Below, one piece after another: positions 36,401 through 47,400 of a stretch of DNA of 64,000 nt; the stretch's first letter is position 1; each line of letters opens with the position of its first letter. Origin of the DNA: Haematococcus lacustris (Eukaryota > Chlorophyta > Chlorophyceae > Chlamydomonadales > Haematococcaceae); contig JASKMD010000006.1 in assembly GCA_030144725.1 (NCBI GenBank), forward strand, positions 12,127,190 to 12,191,189, read 5' to 3'. The position numbers were made by a program, and so were the translations under genes. The notes under the pieces were generated by a model that worked only from the letters and a program-made list of their open reading frames with translations, ran no database searches and had not been told where the DNA came from.

Positions 36401-39400
36401 CGAGCACTGCCTGTAGAGTAGCTAGGTGTGCTTGTGTTTATATGCCTGACTGCAAATGAGAAGGTGGAGAGCCTTGCAGACCCTTGCAGCACACATCCTC
36501 AGCCGCATGGCACATATCGTATTTGTATCCTTGACTGCTAGCTTGTATTGACATGCCTGGCTGCTAGGCATCCATGGCATTTGTAGCTGGCGGGGCCTTG
36601 GACTAAAAGTGAAGCCAACATGGGCAGGACGTGCGGCTGCATGCCTTCACCCTGCAGGCATCTATGGGGCTGGGGTGGCATAAATGATGAATGAATCAAC
36701 TATGTAACACGATATGCCCTGCAGGCATCAGTGTCGCAGCCATCCAGCACCTTGGCCCTCAACCTAGAGCCTTCATTGCAGTGGAACACTCAGTGTGGAC
36801 CACTACAAAACACGGTGTTTTTGTCTGTGTGGAGTTCCCATGCACATGGCATACACATGGCATACACATGGGATACATATGAGCATGGTCGCCTACCACC
36901 TACACTATTGCCTGACCCCGGAGGGCTATGATGTAGAGTTGGCATGACAAACATGCACTAATTGTAAGCTGACAACAGCTCAAGAGGGGGGGGCATACAT
37001 TACCATGCCACAGCAGGCTGGGTCTTGGGTGGCTTGTCTCGCAGCCGCTTGTACCCCAAGCCTGGGTACTCCTTGCCCTTGGCTGGCAGCTTCCCCTGCT
37101 CTGGCCAGTAGCACAGCTCCAGTGGGCGCCACTTGCTCTCCCCAATGTGCTGCATGTTCAGCGCTGCATTGCAGTCCCTGTCCAGCCACCTGCCTGGCTG
37201 TGGTGCTGGCTTTGCCTTGGCAGCCTTGCCCTGGGCCTTGCCCTAGGTGGGCTGGGTGGACTCAGCCTTGGTGCGCTTGCTGCGGGGGGCCACTACCGGG
37301 CACCACATCAGGCCCGACACTGGCTGGTCATGCTGCTGGCTCCATGCTGGGCGCACCAGGCGGGCTTCCACCTGCCCTGCTGGGGGCTTCCAGCTTGCAG
37401 GCCTGGTGGCACTGCGTTTGTTCAGCTGCCTCTCACAGGGCTGCTGGCCATTCACTGCTGAGCTGACCCGGGTGGTGCGGTGCTCATCCACAAGCACCAC
37501 CCTGCCCCGCCGCTGGTCTGTGCCCCTGGGCCTGCACACCACCTTGCAGCAGGCTCGCAGCACCGCATTAACACCTTACCCCACCCCAGTGCCAATACCA
37601 GCTGCTCCAAGAAGACCACCAGCTGCTTGGCATGCCCATGGTCCTCCATGGACACCTCCGCCATGTCCTCTTATGACTGCAGCCATGCACACAAGGCACA
37701 CACATGGTGGATGACATGGTGGCACCAGGTTAGGCATGGCACAGTCAACACCTCTTCATGCCATCCCACCACCTCTCAATACATAACCCACCCACCCACC
37801 CTCACCTTCTTGAAGAACTGCTCCAGTGTCCGGTCATGGGCTCCGTACAGCCTCAGCCGCTGCCGTGCCCACTTGGGGTCCAGGTACACCTCCCACACCG
37901 CGTCCCAGGTAGCCAGGGTGACGGTGATGTGCTTCAGGTTGGCCTCCAGGGAAGTGCCGGCTGGGCTGGCTGCTGCCAGGTGCTGGAGGTGGGGCTTGAT
38001 TGGTGCTAGCCACCGCTCGGTGTCACGGCGGGAGTTGTTCAGGCCGCTGGCATGCTTCACCTGGCCCTTGGTCAGCTTCCACCGGTCCAGCTGATCTGCT
38101 ACCACGGTCCCACACCCCTGAGGCTGCGCTGACTGCCTGGGTGACGCCGGGGTCGATGCCCACCCCAATCTGCGTGGCTGGATCAAACACAAACTCATGG
38201 GTCTCAGCTATGCCCTTGCCGATGAGGGGGAGTCCCAGCACATGGGCCGCTGCTGCTGCTGCACTAGGGGTGGGGCAGGAGGAGGGGGAAGGGGGCGTGT
38301 TTAGTGCACACACATGCTGACACCGTCCGTCTCCACCGTCCTCTCGAACTCAAACCCCTGATTGACAAGCTTCCCCGTGCTGAACCACCTGTCCCAATGC
38401 TGGCTCCGAGCTGGCTCTGCGGTGAACACATCCTGCTCCCTTGTTAGCCCCAGCTGCTTGCACACCCCATGCAGCACCCTACTGTCGAGCTTGATGAAGT
38501 GCAACCCCACCCCCCTGGCCAGGGGAGGTGAGGGTGAAGGTGGGTGGGCAGGTCGGGGTCCGGGGACCCGCCCCACCCCTGCCCCGCTTTGACTGCCCTG
38601 GCACAGGTGGGGTGGGGGGCTGCTGCCACTGCTCAAGACACCTGCACACATGCACCTCCATGCCCAGCAGTCGACGTTGCTTGGCAGCCTCCGCCTCCGC
38701 CTAGCATGGCCCTGGCTGCCTTGGCGTAGAGCTTGACAAAGTGCTCTGTAGCTGGCATTTGTAGCTGGCGGGGCCATGGGTTAAATGTGAAAGCAACATG
38801 GGCAGGACGTGCAGCTGCATGCCTTCACCCTGCAGGCATCTGTGTCGCAGCCATCCAGTGGCCAGTATCCTGAACAGATGCAGCCTCTACAAGAGGGCAG
38901 GGTGGGATGGCAGCGGCTGTGTGAGCTGTACCAGGAGGTGGAGGCAGCCATGCCTGCGGCCCTTACTGTGCTGGCGGGCCTCAGGGTCAGGGTGGTGAGT
39001 GGCCAGCTGAGGGTGGCTGCGCAGTCAGCAATGCCTGCTGCCCACTGCCCCATGCCTGTGCTGCCCACTGCTGCAGGGCCTGCACACCGGCCTGGCTGCT
39101 GACGAGGTGCTGGTGCAGAGGCGCATGGGGGCCAGCTCCATCACGTATGGCGGGGCAGCGCTGGTGCTGGCCAAGGCAGTGCAGGTGGGCCTGTGCTGCA
39201 GCCAGCCCCCATACCCCTCATGCTCATGCACTGACCCTCCTGCTGCTGCTGCTACTGCTACCCTGCTGCTGCCATGCAGGCTTGTGCTCATGGGGGTCAG
39301 GTCACGCTCAGTGCTGCCACCTTTGTCAAGGTAGGCACAGCCAAGCACACAACTCACAGCATGTTTGATGAGAAAGTGTGACTTCACCACAGCTGCCCAG

Positions 39401-41661
39401 CATGAGTCAGTTGCTCACATAGCAAGCAACTGACATCATGGCCTGGTGGTGCAGCTGCCTGTTGAGGAGCTGCGGGCTGCTGGCATCAGCGTGGTGCACA
39501 TGGGGCAGCACCTGGTGGTGCTGGGTGAGGGCAAGGGCGCCACTGCCCTGGAGCTGTACTGCGCCTGCCTGAACACCCCGGACCATGCTCACCGCCTGTG
39601 GGCCCTGGGGCCGCTGAGGTGAGGCGGCTGCAGCGGCACAGGGGGAGCTGAGCAGCTGACGAGGAAAAAGCAGGCCGTCATAATGTGGTGCTGGCTGCTT
39701 GCTGTACAGGACGCTGAGACAGATGCAGCCAGGTGTGCTGCACGCTCCTTATGGCACAGCTGCCATTGCCTTCATGTCGGTGGTGGGACTACCTCAGCTC
39801 AAGGCCTGGAATGCAGAGCTGGCCAAGGTGAGCATGGCCTGCAGGGGTCTGCCTCAGCACCAGGAAGACAATGCAAGCATGCTTGGCAGCAGCATAGCTT
39901 CAGCTAGGTATACAAGCAACAGACCTTGTCTTAGGCCCAGCATTTCTTGATCCTGTCAAGCAACAGCACTCGTGGACATAGCCAGCACATGGCCAGCTTG
40001 TCAAGTTCTTTCTTTGCTGTTGCCTGCAGGAGTGCGTGGCCCTGTACCAGGCCGCTGCCCAGCGCCTGCTGCTGCATGTGTCGGGGCCACAGCTGCCTGC
40101 TGGCTACTGGGTGTCCAGTGCGGAGGAGGAGGGCATGGTGCTGGCCGCCTTCCCCTGCAGCCTGCAGTGCCTGCACTGGGCGCTGCTCACCCTCACCACC
40201 TGCATGGACATGGACTGGCCACAGGCGCTGCTGGACAGCCTGTTTGGGGAGGAGATGACAGCATGCCTGGACACCTCTGGCAGCAAGGCCGGTGTCACCC
40301 AGGCACCTGCCACCGGGGATGATGAGAGGCAGCAGCAGAGGGCTGCAGCACAAAGCACTGTGCGTCTGCTGCGAGGGCTGCGACTCAAGGTGATCCCAGC
40401 TATGCAGCCTGACCATGGCAGCCTGGCCATGTGCACTGCTGCCTGGTGCACCAGCCCCGGCCTCTCACCTCTTGCTATGCTATGCAGGTGGGTGTGGATG
40501 TGGGCGAGGTGGCCTGCGACCTGACACCTGCCAATGGTCGCTTCAACTACCGAGGTCGCTGCCTGAATCGGGCTGCACGCATCAACAGCTTGGCAGTGTC
40601 AGGCCAGGTGGGTGGGAGTCAACAAGAGTGTGTAGCTAGAAGAAGCCCTCCAGCCCTTCAGTGAGCCCTAATCACCTCTCTCATTACTCGCAGCACCTTG
40701 GACCTCAACCTAGAGCCTTCATTGCAGTGAAACACTAAGTGTGGACCACTACAAAACGGTGTTTTCTCTGTGTGGAGTACCCATGCACATGGCATACACA
40801 TGGTCATGGTCGCCTACCACCTACACTATTGCCTGACCCGGGAGGGCTATGATGTAGAGTTGGCATGTATGATGTAGAGTTATACATGCACTAATTGCAA
40901 GCTGATAATAGCTCAAATGGGGGATCACTGCATGCCGGCATGCTCTATAACCCTTTAGCCTGCTGGTGCACTGACTGCAGGTCTGGTGCTCTGAGACAGC
41001 CTGGGCCAACTCCCTGGCTGCCCTACAGCCCACCAGCACTGCCAGAGAGGCCCGATCCTTGGCATCACTTGCTGCAGACCAGCCAGCCGCTAGCACAGCC
41101 AGCTGGTCAGCCCAGGGCAGCAAGCAGGCTGGCAGCTCCATTGCCAGGTCAACACACAGCTCCACTGCCCAGCCCAAGCGTGTTGTCTCCTTCCAGCCTG
41201 CTGCAGTGCAAGGCAGACAAGAGGTTGAGCTGGTGACCGGCCCTGCCCCTGGGCCAGCTGTACTGGATGTCAGCCACCCTCCACCTCAAGAGCCTTCCAG
41301 CAGTGGTGCAGTGAGCTCAGTCACAGCCCAGTGGCATGCGGCCCAGCAGCAGCTGCACAGCAGCACACAGGCAGGCAGTGGGGCTGGTGGTGAGGGTGCT
41401 GAGCGCCCCTCAGCTTCACTGCTCTCCCAGGGCCAGCCGCTGTGCCTGCCTGGTCTGCTGCCGCCCCTGGTGGCCCGGCCCCTGGGCAAGAGGGAGCTGC
41501 GCGGCATCCCTGGCCAGGTGGCCCTGCTGCAGGTGGCCCTGGCGCCCCACACCAGCAGGGCCCAGCTGGAGGCAGCGGGCAGGCTGGGGCTCAGCGCACC
41601 AGGACTGCAGCTCAGCAGGATGGGTGTTGGTGACAGCGCTACCCTTACACAGGATCCTTGA
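30495..41661 (+). CDS. Receptor-type class III nucleotide cyclase: solute-binding ectodomain, one TM helix, two cyclase halves
   Basis: Twenty-six exons close in frame to 1492 aa: 30495-30646, 30717-30825, 30904-31047, 31122-31250, 31432-31494, 31858-32211, 32331-32479, 32627-32734, 32840-32961, 33482-33567, 33691-33781, 34178-34242, 34477-34651, 34764-34978, 35050-35103, 35183-35238, 35327-35384, 35489-36076, 38836-38994, 39077-39184, 39280-39330, 39455-39618, 39710-39827, 40030-40389, 40488-40607, 40981-41661. The first exons are least certain. A signal-like start precedes an ectodomain resembling bacterial extracellular solute-binding proteins (LRILAPKGSEL, TWQELTAVMRQ). A Pro-rich stalk leads to one membrane helix (VAVCSLLVLLLAVIITHL). 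Half 1 has ATLVITDVQGSSKLW and EWATEGDSFLLCF (two metal-site Asp). Half 2 has FNYRGRCLNRAARI (transition-state Asn/Arg). The product would be cAMP or cGMP; substrate choice cannot be read. Introns hold a Fanzor copy and two solo Fanzor ends. Confidence 0.85.
31606..31843 (+). repeat. Solo Fanzor 3' module
   Basis: Starts at the first hairpin (agctgtcatcagct 31606-31619) and ends at ggccaaggtgCTG (31832-31843), with the conserved gtaggtggtaggcg core between. No Fanzor coding sequence precedes it. It lies in the cyclase intron 31495-31857 and ends 14 bp before the next exon. Confidence 0.75.
33000..33079. repeat. Dispersed repeat Y, copy 1
   Basis: About 75 bp (tgggtaatctcactcagcta ... agcatcctcggtcgca) with about 90% identity to 63053-63122. 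It lies in a cyclase intron and contains a small palindrome ctacaa...ttgtag. Confidence 0.7.
36091..36212 (+). repeat. 30-bp minisatellite at a cyclase exon end
   Basis: Four units of about 30 bp (gccatggcacaagccatcgc core) follow the donor at 36076. In the frame of the preceding exon they read as ten-residue KPKPWHKPSQ repeats without stops until 36263, so intron retention would add a Lys/Pro/Trp repeat tail. Translation is not shown. Confidence 0.7.
36576..36663. repeat. Duplicated intron/exon border flanking the Fanzor insertion, left copy
   Basis: Matches 38754-38841 (about 90%), which holds the true acceptor and start of the cyclase exon at 38836. A second partial copy of the border, ending in gtcgcagccatccag, lies at 36717-36747 directly against the element end. 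Confidence 0.75.
36748..38753 (-). mobile_element. Fanzor element, near full length but degenerate
   Basis: The minus-strand element runs from about 38753 to its 3' terminus at 36748 (caccttgg on the plus strand, preceded by CAG). It lies in the cyclase intron 36077-38835, antisense to the gene, between direct repeats of the host exon border. The 3' module with hairpins AGCTG-TTGT-CAGCT (36967-36980) and GCATG-TTTGT-CATGC (36942-36956) is complete. Confidence 0.8.
37000..38750 (-). pseudogene. Fanzor-like gene with RuvC-I, -II and -III, inactivated
   Basis: Order on the minus strand: VDSRVLHGVCKQLGL, RWFSTGKLVNQGFEFERTVE and TDGVSMCVH, then a stop (TAA near 38305) and a frameshift. Then IGVGIDPGVTQAVSAASGVW (RuvC-I), LTKGQVKHASGLNNSRRDTE, an intron (donor after FFKK near 37805), a stop-containing restart, VVLVDEHRTTRVSSAVNG (RuvC-II, catalytic Glu), VSGLMWCPV and DRDCNAALNMQ (RuvC-III), ending at TAA 37002-37000. 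Several frame breaks exclude an active product. The Ala/Pro linker before RuvC-III is nearly absent here, so this is a third linker variant. Confidence 0.75.
40691..40913 (-). repeat. Solo Fanzor 3' module, second
   Basis: Minus orientation. It begins at the hairpin position (plus agctgataatagct 40900-40913) and ends at CAG|caccttgg (40691-40701). It shares the gtaggtggtaggcgacc core and the CACTAAGTGTGGACCACTAC stretch with the element at 36.8k. It lies in the last cyclase intron. Confidence 0.75.
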
Positions 41662-41705
41662 TGACTGATGTGCCTCGTAGGTTGTGGAGTTAGGCAGGTG
41701 TAGAT

Positions 41706-42366
41706 GTGGAGTTAGGCAGGAGTTGCCAGGCCAGCTGGAGTGCTCAGTTCCAGCTGGCCGCCAGAGAGCTGATGGGGGGTGAGTTTACCTTGAGCCCGGA
41801 CATGGTCCTAGGCACCAAGGCTATGGAAGTCAAGTGGCTCGAGAGGTGGGGGAGGCGTTGGGTTGGGTTTGAGGGAGACCCTAGACTGCATGAGGCGGTG
41901 CATCGGGAGAGATGTTCGTATGCTGCATGGTTCAAGCATGGGGACGGCATTGGCATCAATCACATGGCACCACACCTGCTTAACAGACAGCTCTCTACAG
42001 AAGTTCGCACGAGCCTGACTAGGTTCAGGTTAGGCAACAGCGGTCTGGGGGTGGAGAAGGCTCGGTTTGAGGGGGTTACTTTCATTGATCGCACATGCAC
42101 CAGATGCACAGAGGGGGTAGTGGATGACGCCATGCATTTCATCTTTGAGTGCACTGCCACGAGTTCCATCAGGGAGCAGCCGGAGTTTGCCATGACTTTA
42201 CAGAACAATAATGAGAACTTGCATGACTTCATGTTGAGCCCATGTGCACCTTTGTTTGTGCACCTTGCTATGAAGTGCGTTACAGAAAGTCCCGAACCCC
42301 TAGAGGGGGAGGGCGGCCTAGCAGCCTAACGGCTGACGGCTTAAGCGGTGTAAGCCACATCATCAG
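41706..42366 (+). mobile_element. 5'-truncated LINE-type retrotransposon, C-terminal ORF and 3' end
   Basis: An open frame of about 207 codons (to 42329) has the look of the region after reverse transcriptase in non-LTR elements: RTSLTRFRLGNSGLGVE followed by a Cys/His finger, DRTCTRCTEGVVDDAMHFIF and EC. No RT catalytic domain remains. The 3' end cggcctagcagcctaacggc ... catcatcag (42314-42366) recurs alone at 51449-51501, which marks it as the element tail. It begins 44 bp after the cyclase stop codon. Confidence 0.7.
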
Positions 42367-42548
42367 TAGGTTGTAGAGTGACAGATCATGCAGGACATAG
42401 GGACAGCTCCCCTATTGTTACACTGGGTACTAAAAGACGGATGACCGGCCGACTGCTTCAGCTGCTTAAGCCATCATCATGATCACGAAGAACACAGTTC
42501 CAGCAACCAACATCACCATACGAGGCCATGCCCACGTAGCCACAGCGG

Positions 42549-44234
42549 GTCACCCCCGCCATTGGCCGGTTTTAACGAACCAAGGTATAAAATACAATAA
42601 ACCATTACTATTGGGAGTGCCAGTACCAACCCATATTTTTAATAAAACATCAAACAATAAGATAAGAAAAGCAATACTGATTAAGCCATAAGTATAGAAA
42701 GTATTTTCTTTAATAGAATCTGTATTAAAGTTATAACCGTTAAAGTTATAAAAGTGAGACGGTCTGGGGCGCGAATCTCCGTGTAGCTCGCGACAAAGTT
42801 TTGACGCAGTCGGGTGTAACAGGCGTATGCGGCACCCACCATCCGCAAAACACTAGCTCAGATCGGCGCCCGCCCAAACCTGACCTGTGCTTTCCGCTCC
42901 TAAAAGATTCACGCACATCATAAGACGATGCTGGCAATCCTTCTACGCACGCCGTAAGCCAACGGCACAAGTGCAGTACGCCTGCTTGCATGTCAGTGCA
43001 TGGAGCATATAATTTGTGAGTATGCGCACAAGTCAGCCAGCTGGCACCCCTCACCTCATTTACGTCACGGCATGACTCTGTGCAAATACAAGCTGCATCA
43101 TGACAGCGCTACATCATCACTTGGCACTATGTTGTCGGGATGGCTCGGGATGGCTCTGGCTTTCTGTGTTACATGTGCCGTGGTGCCTCAACCTTCTCCC
43201 TCAACTTCAGCAGGCACATGTCACGCAAAATCATCACAGCAATACATGTATCACTGCTCAAACGCCTTGCAACACCACTACAGAAGACATGTATCGTTGA
43301 TGCCAAGCACATGTATTGATGTAAGAAGGTGGTAACACCACACAACACAACAACACCTCAACAACACACCACCACCACCACAACACAATGACTCATGCCT
43401 CACACACCACCTATGCTATGTGCACAACAAGCAAGGACTGGCTGCACCTCCTTGCTATAGCTAACACTCATTACGGGACTGCTAAGCACCTTGCCTTGCT
43501 GCCTATGCCCCATGGCACCAAACCAGGCTGGGCTGGGCTGGGCTGTGCACTGGTATCTTTTGGATGGCATCCTGCAGCAAAATACACATAACCATGTCAG
43601 GCCCACATAAGAGACATTACCTATCAAAAACAATGCATGAAAATCAGATTGGGGACTGCTGTGTGCTTCCCTCAGCTGTTCATGCCTGTCATGCGTTGCG
43701 CAAGTGTTCACACGAACATCAAACTGACCTAGACAAGGTGAGGTAAATTACAACCTTACTCACCTCTTGCTCACTGTTTTCAAGAGCTGATTCCCTTGCT
43801 GCACTCCTGCTGGGAAGAGCCTTGGGCTGCTGTGGGTTTGATGCTGATCCTCATAACAGCCAAGCACCTGTGGAGGTCAGCAGATTTGGCTGCATGTGTT
43901 AGCATCGTATGCAACACGCGTTAAGAAACAGCACCCCGTGCTTACCTGGGAAGTATACGCGAGTTGCGAGTCCGACGGCAGCAAAGGCTGCTCGGCACGG
44001 ACATGCCTCCGGCCACCAATTCATCTCTCCTGTTGCGACACGCATATTAAAAGATGGAGAATGACATTGCGAAGCTAATCAAGTCGTCGTCACAATGCAG
44101 TACAATCGACAAAAGAGGGCCTAACCTGCTAGCGACACCGTAGTGAGATGTAGAGCCCAGCGGTGAAAGAATTACGTGCAGCGGATCAAACACGGTGTCA
44201 AAAAGTGAATTGCGGGGCCAATGGCGGGGGTGAC
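42549..44234 (-). mobile_element. Unclassified DNA transposon with 19-bp perfect TIRs
   Basis: GTCACCCCCGCCATTGGCC at 42549-42567 is repeated inverted at 44216-44234. It is flanked by cagcgg on both sides (42543-42548, 44235-44240), a 6-bp target duplication. The interior (1.65 kb) has no recognisable transposase. On the minus strand several short open segments with splice-like borders occur, for example 44046 to 43946 starting MRVATGEMNWWPEACPCRAA and ending at a gtaagc donor, and 43870 to 43763. They have no recognised motif. Next to the left TIR is an AT-rich tract. TIR length and a 6-bp duplication do not fit hAT. Confidence 0.7.
42575..42760 (-). other. AT-rich tract with an open frame, inside the transposon
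   Basis: About 75% A+T, in sharp contrast to the surroundings. On the minus strand one frame is open for more than 60 codons with A/T-ending codons and a hydrophobic run (YGLISIAFLILLFDVLLKIW). It may be an organellar or viral insertion, or simply part of the transposon. Confidence 0.4.
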
Positions 44235-44435
44235 CAGCGGCGTAATGGCCACATTGTTGATGGATGGGCTTCATCCCTGACCCGGCGCGACTGGACCCTA
44301 CTAAGAGCGGGTGACGTTTTAAGCCGCCCCTAAGCATCAACATCTACAATTACATTCTCACACATGGCAGCTTTCGCGCCACAGGACAAGCCTTTTGGGT
44401 TTTAAAGATCGCCGAAGCACGACGCGTGGGAGCTC

Positions 44436-47400
44436 CTATGCTTGCATTCGTGGTACCCGCTTCTTGCCCGCCGCGATAGCAGCCCGCACCGCCTCCTGCC
44501 CCTGCTCCTCCTCTTCTCCCAACGTCACGTCGTCCAGTACCGCGGCGACCCGCTCCTCCAGTGCCCGCACCTGATGCACGCCACCCCACACGCACAACAT
44601 ACAGTTGTAATATGTGCCATGCATAGTGTTTGTGCATCTTCATAATCGTTTCACTGCATCAGGGTGAGTGTAAGAGGGAGTATGGACCTCAACATTGTCA
44701 GCTGAGAGGCCGTGCAGTGTGAAAAACAGCAGCACCAGCAGGGCTGGCCACCCACTCACCTGAGCGGCCTGCTGCGACAGCTGCTCATCCATCTCATCCA
44801 TGGACCCCAATGCCTGGAGGGCCAAGCGCTGCCCTACATCTCCTGCTGCCATCCCTAGCCCCATCCCATTGCTCCGCCCGTTTAAGCCGCTGCCACTCCG
44901 CAAGCTGCTGCCCCGGGCAGCACTAGAGCCAGCGCCTGGCCCACCAGACTCAGCCCCAGCACCGCCCTGCTGGCCCTCCCCTTGAAAGCTATGTGTTGGA
45001 CTGCTTGACCGTCTCGACTGAGTGCCCCTCCTTGTGCTTGCTGCCATCTGCTCATCCTGGCTGTCAGCTTGCATGGTGCCAGCACACCCTGCCTGTCCTT
45101 CTAAACCACCCTCCTCTACCAAACTCCTCCCCTGGCCGCTGCCGCTGGCTGGCCCCAGGCTGCTTGGCTCCTGCCCTGGATTTAAGAGCTCTGACTTGCT
45201 GCTGACACTGCCATTGGTGCTGCCTCTGCTGTGTGTGGGCCTGCTGCCCTCCCTGCCACTGCCATCAGGCGGAGGGTGGCTGCCGCTGCTGATGCCGTCA
45301 CGCGTGCTGAAGGAGCTGCTGCTGCTGCTGCTGTAAGGATCTAAGTTGGAGGGTGGTGAGGTGGCGGAGGTAGAGGAGGAGGTGGAGGCTGCAGAGGGAG
45401 ATGAGCTTTGCAGGTCAGCAGGGGAGGTCAGCCGCATGACTGCCACTGCTGCCCGGGCCAGCTCCGCCTCCTCCTCCGTAGCTTCTGCTTGCATGCGGGC
45501 TGCCAGCAGCAGCCTCTCCAGCTCCTCATACCTGCAGGCCAATGGGAGGCGGGGCTATGCGCAGGTGCAGGAGCAATGCATGGCAACAGGCTAGGTGGGC
45601 ACCAGGGGCAGCAGCAGCAGTGACCCGCAGACCCTGCCTTGACCTAAGAGCGATGTAAGGCAACAAGCTATCTGGGTGCTAGAGACCAGGTGGGGGGCGC
45701 AACAGGCTAGGTCAGGCAGGCAGGCAAGCAGGCAGGCAGGCAGGCAAGCAGGCAGGCCGGCAGGCAGAGGGGGCCCAGGGCAGGAGGCGGGGACAGGAGG
45801 TGCCAAGCTGTGGGGCCATGTGCTGCAGACCAGCTCCTACCAGCACCCAACAAAGACATGCACCCACTTCTTTGGAGAAAATGTACCACCCTGCTGCCCA
45901 GGCCATGCGCCCCTGCCTGTCCCAGCCCAGCCCAGCCTGGCCCTCTTGCTCCGATGGGCCCCCTGCCTGCCTAGCCTGGCCCCTTGACCCCAACAGCCCA
46001 TTGCCTGCCTTACAGGCTGTCGGCACCAGGCTGAGCTGCCTGAGCCGCACCGTATCATGAGGTCCTGACGCTGGTTGGTGAAGCAGGAGGGGAAGAAGGA
46101 GGGGAAGTAGGTCTGGATGAAGCCGAACACCAGGACGTGACCCAAAGGGGTGAGGGGAATGATGAGGATGATGGTGAAGGGGATGAAAGTCAGCAGGTCG
46201 CGCGCAGTGCGGCGGAGGGCAGACACCTCACGCGGCTTCAAGGTGCCACCTGCAACTCGTCAGGGGGCAAGCAGAAGGGGAGGGATGCAGTGGGTTGGAT
46301 GCAAACATCAGGGGCTGGGCAGACAAGGAGCAGTGGAAGGGTGGGTGAGCTTAGCTGCTCAGGCAGTAAGGTGAGCATGCATACTGGTGCGTGGCATGCA
46401 CTGCGCTAGACCAGAGCATCAGTGGTCACAGCAGCCTTATGCTTGGCCAGCTCGTCACAATGCTCACAAGGCATGTCATAGTGCAAACACAGCTCACTCC
46501 CGTGTGGCGTACTCTTCAGCACAGCCCTTCCTCCCTTAGTGACATGAGCAGGCAGGCATGCAGGCACCACCCACAGGCGGGCGTGGCAGACAGCCAAGCT
46601 CCACACCCTCACCGCTGGCAGCTTTGCCAAACAGGCGTGCTGCCGAGGCGATGTCACTGCCCAGCAACCTCAAGCCCCGGGTCATAAAGTCCACTGCCTC
46701 CCGCACCTTGTCCAAACCCTCTTTCACCTGAAATAGACGACACAGCCGGCCAGAACGGCAGCAACATGGGGCGGCATCAGACAAAGCAGTGGCAGCTCTG
46801 CACAGAGCTCTGCTTGCTGCCATAGCCATAGTCAGCTCAAGCTGAGGTCTCTGCAGCTGCAACTGATGTGGATTGGCACTGCCAGGTCTGGCCTGTCATG
46901 GACTGCCATGGTCACGGCATGTCCTGCTCACAGGGGACCTGTCCTGCCCTTCACTCTCCCTCCGCCTTCCTTTCAAGGCAAGGCTCACCTCAGATGCACC
47001 CCACCCCACCCCACCCCACCCCACCCTACCCCACCCCACCCCACCCCACCCCACCCCACCCCACCCCACCCCACCCCACCCCACCCCACCCTACCCCACC
47101 CCACCCCACCCCACCCCACCCCACCCCACCCCACCCCACCCCACCCCACCCCACCCCACCCCACCTGCAGGCGTGCCTTTGTAAGAGACAGGCCCTGGCC
47201 TCCATACACCACCTGGTCTGGTACCCCCACTCGCTGCCGCATGTCAGGCACCTCTGCTGCAAGAGCTGCCAGCAGGTCTTCCATGTTTACAGCCACACCA
47301 CCCACATCAAACACCTGGGCAGGAGGCAAGGGGAGCAGCCAGTTGCGTTCGTGGCTGTTTGGGTGGGTGGGTGGGTGGGTGGGTGAGTGAGCAAGGATGA

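Noticed and set aside
41706..42329. Possible extra domain of the cyclase gene
   Set aside because: It follows the cyclase stop codon and matches the LINE C-terminal finger pattern; its 3' end recurs elsewhere as a retrotransposon tail.
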